A stretch of DNA of 64,000 nt, from the NCBI RefSeq assembly GCF_000010505.1, contig NC_010729.1:792501-856500 (forward strand). Reading direction: 5' to 3'. This DNA is from Porphyromonas gingivalis ATCC 33277. GTDB lineage: Bacteria; Bacteroidota; Bacteroidia; Bacteroidales; Porphyromonadaceae. A program made the position numbers and the translations under genes. Within the stretch, counting starts at the first letter, position 1. The number at the start of each line of letters is the position of its first letter. Below the pieces are notes generated by a model that was not told where the DNA came from, ran no database searches, and saw only the letters and a program-made list of their open reading frames with translations. Shown in pieces: positions 8,380 through 16,078 of this stretch.

Positions 8380-10950
8380 TTATGAAATGGCAGCCCATCG
8401 AACATAGGCAAAATCCATTTTATGGGGTAGAAGAGCCGAATGGGGAGTAATGCGTATCGCCACACGATGTAAACCCGGATTCTTCAGGCTGCAATTCACT
8501 TTATACTTCTGCCATCTGTTGTCTGCCGATTGTTCGGACAGATTGAGAGGAATCGTTTGGACCAAAGAAACTCCCCCTTGATTGTCGTCGGAAATTACAA
8601 CCAACTCGACATTTAACTCGGCTGATAAATTGCCTTTTTCTATCTCTATCTCAAGGGTTTGCATGGTATGATTGTCTTGGAGGCAAAGACCGAATCCGGT
8701 GGCAGCAACTCGTACGACTCGCATCTCATCCCAATGTGTCGCAGTTTGTTGCTTCCAGTCTGCAATTTCCGAAGCCAAAGCGAAGGAAGAGGCACTGATC
8801 GAACGGTGGCGTTGAGCAAGAGGTCCGTAGAACTTATCATAATAGTCGTCCAGCATTCTCTTCATTGTGAAGTGTGGAGCTATGTACATCATTGATCGGC
8901 GTATATATAGTATCCAACCTTCGGAGTAACTTTTGTCCTCTTTGTCATAATAGAGAGGAATGATCTCTCTCTCAAGAATGTCATATAAGGAAAGAGCATC
9001 GAGTTTGTCCTGCATTTGTTGATCGCGATAAGTCGGTTTGTCGGTCAGTGCCCAGCCGGCATTTGGTCGATAACCTTCGTACCACCATCCATCTTGTACG
9101 GAGAAGTTCAGTACACCGTTCATTTCAGCCTTTTGTCCGGATGTCCCCGATGCTTCGAGCGGTCGGGTAGGGGTGTTGAGCCACACATCGACGCCGGCAA
9201 TCAGTTTGGAAGCCAGATGCATGTCGTAGTTTTCCAAGAAAATGATTTTGCCTCGGAATTCGGGACGGCGGCTGATTTCCGTAATGTGTTTGATAAGCCC
9301 TTGTCCTCCTCCGTCGGCCGGATGTGCTTTGCCTGCGTAAAGGAATCGTACGGGGCGTTCGGGATTATTGACCAGACGTGATAGCCTTTCTAAATCCGTA
9401 AAGAGCAGATGCGCCCTTTTATAGGTAGCAAATCTGCGAGCGAAACCGATTAGGAGTGTATTGGGTTCGATACCGTCCAGGCCATCGGGGAAACAGATCG
9501 GATCCTCATTGTGTCGAAGCCATCGTTTGCGATAGTCATGCGCTATGTAATGGAGCAGATTCTCTTTGAGTTGTGAGCGCAGTTCCCATATTTCTTCGGA
9601 CGGGATTTGCTCTATTATTTCCCAAGCGGATTCTTCAGCCTGACGGCTGAGAAAATCCGTGCCAAGATGCTGTTCATAGAACCTCTGACTCTCCGGAGAA
9701 GCCCAGGTCGGAAGGTGTACGCCATTGGTGACATGACCTACATGCAGCTCTTCGGCAAAGAAGCCGGGCCATACGGGAGCGAACATCCTTCGCGAGACTA
9801 CTCCATGCAGATAGCTGACTCCATTGGCCTCCTGACAGGTGTTGAGTGCAAAGACACTCATGGAGAACTTTTCGTTCGAGCCCGGTGTCGTTCGTCCCAT
9901 GTCGATGAACTCCTGCCAGCTGATGCCAAGTCTGCGAGGAAAATGTCCCATGTAACGCCCCAAAAGCTCTTCATCGAAGTAGTCATGCCCTGCCGGTACA
10001 GGGGTGTGAACCGTGTAGAGCGAGGAGGAACGAACAGCTTCAAGGGCAATATCGAAACTCAATCCCCTTTGTTCCACATAGTCGGCCAGACGTTGAGCAT
10101 TGATCAGTGCTGCATGACCTTCATTCATGTGGTAGATATCTTTCTTGATGCCCAAACGCTGCAGCAGGAGGATGCCACCGATGCCGAGCAGGTATTCCTG
10201 CTTCATTCGATTCTCCCAATCTCCTCCGTATAGATTGTGAGTGATCTGACGGTCGGCCTCACTGTTTTTGTCGAGATCGGTATCAATCAGAAAAAGATCT
10301 ATCCGTCCCACCTTGACCTGCCATACATGGCAGTACACCGTGTGATCAGAGAAAGGTACTTCCAATACGATCTGGTATCCACTCTCATCCTTCACGGGCC
10401 GTATAGGAAGAAGATGAAAGTCTTGAGCATCGTAAGTGGCCAGCTGCTGACCGTCTGCACTGATTCGTTGGTCGAAATAGCCGTATCGATAGAGAAAGCC
10501 TACTGCCGTAAGGGGTACATTGCTGTCACTTGCTTCTTTCAGGTAGTCTCCCGCCAATACACCCAATCCACCGGAATATATCTTCAATACATGAGTAAGG
10601 CCGTATTCCATGCTGAAATAGGCTATACTCGGTCGATCGGTTTGTCCCGCGGACGACATATATTTTTGCCATGTACTGTGAACATTGTCCAGCTCTTGCA
10701 TCCATTCTGTATCGTTGAGGAGGGTATCGATACGATTGAGCGAGAGGGAGCGGAGCATTTTGATCGGATTGCCGTCCGTTTCGAACCAGAGATCCGGATC
10801 CATGCGCTCGAAAAGGTTTGTAGCCTGCGGATTCCACGACCACCAAAGATTATAGGCCAACTCCTCCGCCTTCTTGAGTTTTTCGGGAAGTTCTACACAT
10901 GTGAATACTTCTTTCCAAACGGGGGCATTATTTTTTTTCTGAACTATCAT
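8380..10950 (-). CDS. glgP: Alpha-glucan (glycogen/maltodextrin) phosphorylase
   Basis: This 856-residue GT35-family phosphorylase releases glucose 1-phosphate from alpha-1,4-glucans. An N-terminal DUF3417-type region (AEELAYNLWWSWNP) marks the shorter, bacterial/archaeal glgP clade. The active-site segment EASGTSGQKAEMNGVLN contains the lysine expected to hold pyridoxal phosphate. HMNEGHAAL and NGVHLPTWASP are further family signatures. The C-terminal 130 residues form an extra beta-rich domain. A TACCTTTG box on the minus strand at 11018-11025 may be part of its promoter. Confidence 0.9.
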   Translation of the reverse strand: MIVQKKNNAPVWKEVFTCVELPEKLKKAEELAYNLWWSWNPQATNLFERMDPDLWFETDGNPIKMLRSLSLNRIDTLLNDTEWMQELDNVHSTWQKYMSSAGQTDRPSIAYFSMEYGLTHVLKIYSGGLGVLAGDYLKEASDSNVPLTAVGFLYRYGYFDQRISADGQQLATYDAQDFHLLPIRPVKDESGYQIVLEVPFSDHTVYCHVWQVKVGRIDLFLIDTDLDKNSEADRQITHNLYGGDWENRMKQEYLLGIGGILLLQRLGIKKDIYHMNEGHAALINAQRLADYVEQRGLSFDIALEAVRSSSLYTVHTPVPAGHDYFDEELLGRYMGHFPRRLGISWQEFIDMGRTTPGSNEKFSMSVFALNTCQEANGVSYLHGVVSRRMFAPVWPGFFAEELHVGHVTNGVHLPTWASPESQRFYEQHLGTDFLSRQAEESAWEIIEQIPSEEIWELRSQLKENLLHYIAHDYRKRWLRHNEDPICFPDGLDGIEPNTLLIGFARRFATYKRAHLLFTDLERLSRLVNNPERPVRFLYAGKAHPADGGGQGLIKHITEISRRPEFRGKIIFLENYDMHLASKLIAGVDVWLNTPTRPLEASGTSGQKAEMNGVLNFSVQDGWWYEGYRPNAGWALTDKPTYRDQQMQDKLDALSLYDILEREIIPLYYDKEDKSYSEGWILYIRRSMMYIAPHFTMKRMLDDYYDKFYGPLAQRHRSISASSFALASEIADWKQQTATHWDEMRVVRVAATGFGLCLQDNHTMQTLEIEIEKGNLSAELNVELVVISDDNQGGVSLVQTIPLNLSEQSADNRWQKYKVNCSLKNPGLHRVAIRITPHSALLPHKMDFAYVRWAAIS

Positions 10951-11017
10951 TTTCTTGCTATGCTGTATGCTTTATCGTATGGCTGCATTTTGCTGAGGCC
11001 ATACGCTAAAAACATTT

Positions 11018-11025
11018 CAAAGGTA
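11018..11025 (-). promoter_or_regulatory. Possible -7 promoter box for glgP
   Basis: TACCTTTG on the minus strand matches TAnnTTTG and lies 68 bp upstream of the glgP ATG. No matching -33 TTTG at 19-21 nt is evident, so it is a half-site only. Confidence 0.4.
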
Positions 11026-11216
11026 TGTATTTGTTTGGATAAGCTTTTCCCTATCATATATTATCGCCGCTCGTCTAACCTCTATCATCGAGTATCGTAT
11101 CATCTGCCAGCAACTCGGTTAGAAGTTCCCGACGGTATTCTGGTGGTAGAAACTTCTTGTCAGGCGGACAGTTGGGGTAAGCCTGAACGTACAAGAAAAT
11201 TATCATTTGTGGGACC

Positions 11217-11297
11217 AAAAAACGTGGTGCGGCAATTTTTTGCTTTTGGTTCGGGGAAAAATAATTTCTCGAACCAAAACGAAAAAAAACTCGCGCG
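11217..11297. repeat. Dispersed palindromic intergenic repeat, copy A
   Basis: The left arm CGTGGTGCGGCAATTTTT plus TTTGG and the right arm CCAAAACGAAAA plus CTCGC form an imperfect long inverted repeat. Related copies lie at 42861-42930 and 58636-58710. The surrounding gap 10951-11553 holds further TTTTGGTTCG/CGAACCAAAA inverted repeats (11244-11280 and near 11334) but no convincing gene; a minus-strand frame at 11160-11618 overlaps the repeats and I do not call it. Confidence 0.7.
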
Positions 11298-11553
11298 TAA
11301 ATTTTCAAAAACACGAACCATAATCTCAGCTCTTTTGGTTCGTAAAATCTTTTTGGCCAAAATCTTTCGGAAAAAAACAAGGTAAGCCTCATCATCTTTC
11401 TTGTTGTGGAAATCCGTGTCGGCATGGAGTTTTACACCGGTTTTCCTGTCGGCCTCTTCCATCAATACCGATGGAAGCAATTCGCAGGGTCTGCAAGTTT
11501 GAACCGGATACTTTATTTTTGTTCTCATTACGAAACTATTTTCGGACAGCGAT

Positions 11554-12090
11554 ATGAGCCAAAAGCCTACAAACGATCGGAAAATCATCCTCATTACCGG
11601 CGGACAACGTTCGGGCAAAAGTCTCTATGCCGAGCAGATGGCACTAGCGCTGTCCGCTCATCCTATCTACCTGGCTACGGCGAGGATTTGGGATGATGAG
11701 TTCGCTCAGCGAGTGGCAGTACACCGTGAGAGACGAGGCTCTGAGTGGACCAATATGGAGGAAGAGAAGGTGCTGAGTCGCCACAATCCGCTCGGAGAAG
11801 TGATTTTGATCGATTGTCTGACGCTTTGGGCTACTAATTATTTCTTTGACAACGACTCCGATGTGGAGCTTGCATATGCGGCTCTCTGTGCAGAGTTCGA
11901 TTCCTTTACATCGCATTCGGGTACGTTCATCTTCGTTACCAATGAGATCGGATTGGGAGGAGTGGCAGAGAACGCTGTCCAGAGGCATTTTGCCGATCTG
12001 CTGGGCAGGCTCAATCAGTACGTAGCTGCACGGGCCGATCGTGTCGTCTTGATGATCAGCGGCATTCCCATGGTCATTAAAGGGGACTAA
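11554..12090 (+). CDS. cobU: Adenosylcobinamide kinase / adenosylcobinamide-phosphate guanylyltransferase
   Basis: CobU phosphorylates adenosylcobinamide and transfers GMP to give AdoCbi-GDP, the activated corrinoid for lower-loop attachment. The 178-residue product is of normal length. It shows a P-loop near the start (GGQRSGKSLYAE), DCLTLWATN and VTNEIGLGGV, the last being diagnostic for the family. It opens a tight plus-strand operon cobU-cobT-cobS-cobC. A TATTTTTG box lies at 11514-11521, but without a well-spaced -33 element. Confidence 0.93.
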   Translation: MSQKPTNDRKIILITGGQRSGKSLYAEQMALALSAHPIYLATARIWDDEFAQRVAVHRERRGSEWTNMEEEKVLSRHNPLGEVILIDCLTLWATNYFFDNDSDVELAYAALCAEFDSFTSHSGTFIFVTNEIGLGGVAENAVQRHFADLLGRLNQYVAARADRVVLMISGIPMVIKGD

Positions 12091-12142
12091 AAACCGTGCC
12101 TGTCGAGAGTAATATAATAAGGAAAGGAAACGATACTGCCGG

Positions 12143-13180
12143 ATGAAAACATTCAATATCAAAAGCCCCGATCAAGCTATCCGTCAAGCCCTGATCGATC
12201 GGATCGACAACCTGGCGAAGCCTGAGGGTTCGTTGGGAATGCTCGAGGAACTTGCCCTGCAAATCGGGCTTATACAGCAGACCCTATCTCCTCGACTCCG
12301 TAATCCTCACAACATAATCTTTGCCGCGGATCATGGTATTGCCGACGAAGGAGTCAGCTTTTCGCCCAAGGAGGTCACTTGGCAGGTAATCAATAATTTT
12401 CTCGGTGGCGGTGCCGGTATCAATTTCCTCTGCCGTCAGCATGGATTCGAACTCGTGCTGGTGGATGGAGGTATCGACTTCGATTTTCCCGAAGGATTGG
12501 ACATTATCGACCGTAAGGTGCGGAAAGGTACGCGAAACTATTTGTACGAAGCGGCACTGACCGGAGAAGAGATGGAGCAAGCTGTGACAGCCGGAGCGGA
12601 AGTCGTTAGCGACTGTCATCACCGAGGCTGCAATGTGGTGAGCTTCGGTGAGATGGGGGTGGCCAATACTTCCACCTCTTCCATGTGGATGAGCTTCCTC
12701 ACCGGAATCGACCTGAAAGATTGTGTGGGTGCCGGTAGCGGGTTGGATTCGGAGGGAGTCAGACATAAGTATAACATCCTTAAACAGGCCAAAGAAAACT
12801 ATAAAGGCAACGGATCGACCGAGGACGTCATCACTTATTTTGGAGGATTGGAGATGCTAATGGCCGTTGGGGGAATGCTTCAGGCGGCAGAGTTGGGGAT
12901 GCTGATCATCGTGGATGGATTCATCATGACCAATTGCCTCCTTGCTGCATCGCAGTTCTATCCCGAAGTCTGCGACTATGCCGTATTCGGTCACTGCGGC
13001 GACGAATCGGGGCATGCACGCCTGCTGGAGTATATGAAGGCCAAACCTCTTCTGAATCTGGGGCTTCGCTTGGGAGAAGGTTCCGGAGCGGTGTGCTCAT
13101 ACCCCATCATAGTATCGGCCGTCAGCATGATCAACGAAATGCATACTTTTGCTCAAGCGGCTGTGACTAAGTATTTCTAA
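12143..13180 (+). CDS. cobT: Nicotinate-nucleotide--dimethylbenzimidazole phosphoribosyltransferase
   Basis: CobT makes the alpha-ribazole phosphate that becomes the lower ligand of cobalamin. The product has 345 residues. The fingerprint [12 protein letters not shown] and a C-terminal [11 protein letters not shown] with the expected catalytic glutamate are present, along with [13 protein letters not shown] near the N-terminus. It is separated from cobU by 52 bp and from cobS by 6 bp, consistent with one transcript. Confidence 0.95.
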
Positions 13181-13186
13181 AAGTTC

Positions 13187-13969
13187 ATGAAGGAAAAGCA
13201 GGCAAAACCATATCAGCGAATATTGGCAGCATTTATGCTGCTCACACGCTTACCGCTGTGGCGTTTGGTGAGTGTCCCTGATGCTGCTTTCAAGCGCGCC
13301 ACCGATTATTGGAGTCTGGTGGGTTGGCTTACGGGAGGACTGATGGTTCTAATCTGCCACTTGGGACTACTGATCGACCTCCCTGTCACTATGGTCGTTT
13401 CCCTTGCACTCCTCTCTCGCGTTCTCTTTACAGGGGCTTTCCATGAGGATGGATTGGGTGATTTCTTCGATGGATTCGGTGCAGGGCGAACCAAGGAGCG
13501 CATCTTGGCTATCATGAAAGATTCGCATACGGGTACTTATGGTATTCTGTCCTTCATCTTTTACTTCATGATAGGGATCTATTCTCTGTCTTCTCTCCCT
13601 CCGATCCTGACGCTTGTCGCATTAGGTGTGGGCGATCCTCTGTGCAAATTGGTGGCCTCCCAGCTCATCAATACGCTTCCCTACGCCCGTTCCGAGGACG
13701 AGAGTAAGGTGCAAGCCATATACAGTCCGATGGGTGTCTTGGCTTTTTGGGTCTCATTCTCTGCCGGAGCTTTGCCCTTGGCCCTCTTTCTTCCACTCCC
13801 TTATTGGCCGGCAGTTTTGATCCCCATTTTGGCTTTCCTCTTGCTGCGCGGTCTTATGAAGCGGAAGATAGGCGGTTATACAGGCGATTGCTGCGGAGCT
13901 ACTTTTCTTCTCTGTGAGCTGTCTTTTTGGGTAGGAATGCTTATTATGAATAGGATCATAGAATTGTAA
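13187..13969 (+). CDS. cobS: Adenosylcobinamide-GDP ribazoletransferase (cobalamin synthase)
   Basis: CobS joins AdoCbi-GDP and alpha-ribazole (phosphate) in the inner membrane. The 260-residue protein has several hydrophobic segments. The two acidic family motifs are clear: FHEDGLGDFFDGFGAG near residue 85 and GYTGDCCGA near residue 230. It sits between cobT and the phosphatase gene, with the next ATG overlapping its stop region by about one base. Confidence 0.95.
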   Translation: MKEKQAKPYQRILAAFMLLTRLPLWRLVSVPDAAFKRATDYWSLVGWLTGGLMVLICHLGLLIDLPVTMVVSLALLSRVLFTGAFHEDGLGDFFDGFGAGRTKERILAIMKDSHTGTYGILSFIFYFMIGIYSLSSLPPILTLVALGVGDPLCKLVASQLINTLPYARSEDESKVQAIYSPMGVLAFWVSFSAGALPLALFLPLPYWPAVLIPILAFLLLRGLMKRKIGGYTGDCCGATFLLCELSFWVGMLIMNRIIEL

Positions 13970-13970
13970 G

Positions 13971-14510
13971 ATGCAGATTACTCTCATCCGCCACACGACT
14001 CCGGATGTCCCTGCCGGAATATGCTACGGGCAATCCGATGTACCCCTACGGGCTTCCTTTGAAGAAGAGGCCGAGGTCGTACGCCGCCGGCTATCGGGGA
14101 TGGACTTCGATGCTGTCTATACGAGTCCGCTCAGCCGCTGTGTCCGTTTGGCTCATTTTTGCGGTTATCCTGATGCCATACAAGACGGACGACTGATGGA
14201 GATTAATTTCGGTTTGTGGGAGATGCAGCGATATGACCATATCGACGATCCTCGCCTACAAGATTATTACGCGGATTATCTACGAACACCTGCAACAGGG
14301 GGCGAGAGTTTCGTCATGCAGCTGGAACGCGTAAGCAATTTTCTGGAAGAGGTGACTGCGATGCCGTTCGGGCATATAGCTATCTTCACGCATGGGGGAA
14401 CTATTCTCTGTGCTCAGGTTTATGCGGGCTTATATGAGCTTGAGACTTGCTTCGAGCACCAAACACCCTATGGGGGCATCGTTATGCTGGTCGTTTCTGA
14501 TAAAAAATAA
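13971..14510 (+). CDS. cobC: Histidine-phosphatase-family protein, probable alpha-ribazole phosphatase
   Basis: This 179-residue phosphoglycerate-mutase-like phosphatase begins MQITLIRHTTPD, giving the catalytic RH pair. YTSPLSRC and FTHGGTI supply the other expected active-site residues. Its position right after cobS supports a role in dephosphorylating alpha-ribazole phosphate or cobalamin phosphate; the family alone would not settle that substrate. Confidence 0.85.
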   Translation: MQITLIRHTTPDVPAGICYGQSDVPLRASFEEEAEVVRRRLSGMDFDAVYTSPLSRCVRLAHFCGYPDAIQDGRLMEINFGLWEMQRYDHIDDPRLQDYYADYLRTPATGGESFVMQLERVSNFLEEVTAMPFGHIAIFTHGGTILCAQVYAGLYELETCFEHQTPYGGIVMLVVSDKK

Positions 14511-14571
14511 TGAGGCGGAATATACTGGCGGCCCAATTATTGGTACCTTTACCTCCGATAAAAGCATCAAC

Positions 14572-15396
14572 ATGAACTCATCCATCGGCATATTCGACTC
14601 CGGTTATGGAGGACTTACCATCTTGAGTGAGATCCGCAGACTCATGCCGGAGTACAACTTTGTTTACTTGGGCGATAATGCCCGCTCTCCCTATGGCAAC
14701 CGCTCTTATGAAGTAGTTTACAAATTCACGCTACAGGCTGTGAGAAAGCTCTTTGAACTCGGTTGTCCGCTAGTCATTCTCGCTTGTAATACGGCATCGG
14801 CAAAAGCCTTGCGAACCATTCAGCAACGCGATCTGCCCAATATGGAGGATCCCACCCGTCGTGTCCTCGGTATCATCCGCCCTACGGTTGAAGCCGTAGA
14901 TGAGATCACAAGGACTAAGCACGTAGGTGTTTTGGCCACACAAGGTACAGTTAGTTCGCATAGCTACCAGCTCGAAATCGCAAAATTGTTCCCCGAAATA
15001 TCAGTCACCGAAGAGGCGTGTCCGATGTGGGTACCACTCGTGGAAACGGGCGAAAGTGACAGCCCGGGGGCTGACTATTTCATTCGCAAGCATCTGGACA
15101 GTATCATTGCCAAGGATGATACCATCGATACGATTATATTGGCGTGCACACATTATCCTCTATTGCGTCCTAAGATGAAGCGTTTGCTTACGCCTACTAT
15201 CAAGCTCATAGCACAAGGTGAACTTGTGGCGCATTCTTTGAAAGACTATCTCAGTCGCCACCCCGAAATGGACAGACGCATTGAGAAGGGTGGCAAAACA
15301 TCCTACTACACCACGGAGAGTCCGGACAAGTTTGGAGAATTGGCATCTCTTTTCCTTAAGGAGGAAGTGGAGGCTGAGCATGTAACCATTGATTGA
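14572..15396 (+). CDS. murI: Glutamate racemase
   Basis: MurI makes D-glutamate for peptidoglycan. The ATG at 14572 gives 274 residues starting MNSSIGIFDSGYGGLT, the correct N-terminus for the family; a longer frame opening at 14392 overlaps cobC out of frame and is rejected. The two catalytic cysteines lie in ACNTASA and ACTHYPLL. It follows the cob genes on the same strand but has no metabolic link to them. Confidence 0.95.
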   Translation: MNSSIGIFDSGYGGLTILSEIRRLMPEYNFVYLGDNARSPYGNRSYEVVYKFTLQAVRKLFELGCPLVILACNTASAKALRTIQQRDLPNMEDPTRRVLGIIRPTVEAVDEITRTKHVGVLATQGTVSSHSYQLEIAKLFPEISVTEEACPMWVPLVETGESDSPGADYFIRKHLDSIIAKDDTIDTIILACTHYPLLRPKMKRLLTPTIKLIAQGELVAHSLKDYLSRHPEMDRRIEKGGKTSYYTTESPDKFGELASLFLKEEVEAEHVTID

Positions 15397-15413
15397 ATCA
15401 TATCAGCAACATT

Positions 15414-15845
15414 ATGAATAGAAGACAGTATCTTATAGCATTGGTCATAGCCGCCATCTTTTCGGCTTGTGGCACCAAAGCCAATACCCAAGGACGTCAG
15501 GAGAGTCTTGACGGCAAATGGGAGGTGAAGCTTTCAGAAACAGAAGACAATTCTTCGACTGAGAATGTGAAAATGACATTGGAGTTTAACCTCGCTGAAA
15601 AGCGATTCGGGGGCGAAGGCATCTGTAATACGTATGGAGGAGATATTGAAACTCTCAATTCGTCCAAGGGGACGATACGTTTGGGTGATGTTATTTCCAC
15701 CCTTGTCGCCTGTGACAATATGGCTTATGAGAACGCTCTGTTCGATCGTTTGCCGGAGGTTAGGCGTTTTCAAATGAAAGAAGGCAAGTGCTATCTCTAT
15801 GGAGAGGATGGAGAGACACTTCTTCTCATCCTCATTCGTCAATAG
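15414..15845 (+). CDS. META-domain (HslJ-like) lipoprotein
   Basis: This 143-residue protein starts at the ATG at 15414 (an upstream TTG at 15393 would overlap murI). The signal peptide MNRRQYLIALVIAAIFSAC ends at a lipobox cysteine, so it is probably lipidated. The mature part resembles the META/DUF306 fold: LDGKWEV at the front, FGGEGICNTYGGDIE in the middle and a conserved VACDNMAYENALFDRLPEV helix. Function is unknown; the fold is often found in stress-related envelope proteins. Confidence 0.75.
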   Translation: MNRRQYLIALVIAAIFSACGTKANTQGRQESLDGKWEVKLSETEDNSSTENVKMTLEFNLAEKRFGGEGICNTYGGDIETLNSSKGTIRLGDVISTLVACDNMAYENALFDRLPEVRRFQMKEGKCYLYGEDGETLLLILIRQ

Positions 15846-15882
15846 ACTAAGACAGACTTTCTCATCATCTTTCTCTTAAATG

Positions 15883-15931
15883 ACGGAGGCTATATCTGAC
15901 ACATTCGGTCAATATAGCCTCCGTCTTTTTG
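15883..15931 (+). terminator. Rho-independent terminator after the cob-murI-lipoprotein genes
   Basis: A 14-bp perfect stem (GACGGAGGCTATAT and its complement) is followed by TTTTTG on the plus strand. Confidence 0.85.
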
Positions 15932-15983
15932 TCGGACACCGATGTGTCCTATCGCTTACAGATGCACGAAAGCATACGGCGGA

Positions 15984-16043
15984 AAAAAGAGAGGCCGAAG
16001 GCTCGCCATCCTATTGGGGTGGGAGCCATTCGGCCTCTCTCTT
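15984..16043 (-). terminator. Rho-independent terminator of the TonB-dependent receptor gene
   Basis: AGAGAGGCCGAA pairs with TTCGGCCTCTCT, extended by GGCTC/GAGCC with one mismatch. On the minus strand it is followed by TTTTTTCC. It faces the convergent terminator at 15883. Confidence 0.85.
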
Positions 16044-16078
16044 AGAAATATCTTAGTTTAAGAGTTCCTGCTATTTGA

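Noticed and set aside
10237-11385. 382-codon plus-strand frame running out of glgP antisense into the intergenic repeats
   Set aside because: Most of it mirrors glgP, and the rest reads through inverted repeats giving Lys/Phe-rich nonsense.
11075-11618. Two overlapping minus-strand frames upstream of cobU
   Set aside because: Both pass through the dispersed palindrome and cobU antisense. A stretch near 11400-11530 could be a gene fragment, but nothing identifies it.
14392-14571. Upstream extension of murI
   Set aside because: It overlaps cobC out of frame, and the glutamate racemase signature begins at the ATG at 14572.
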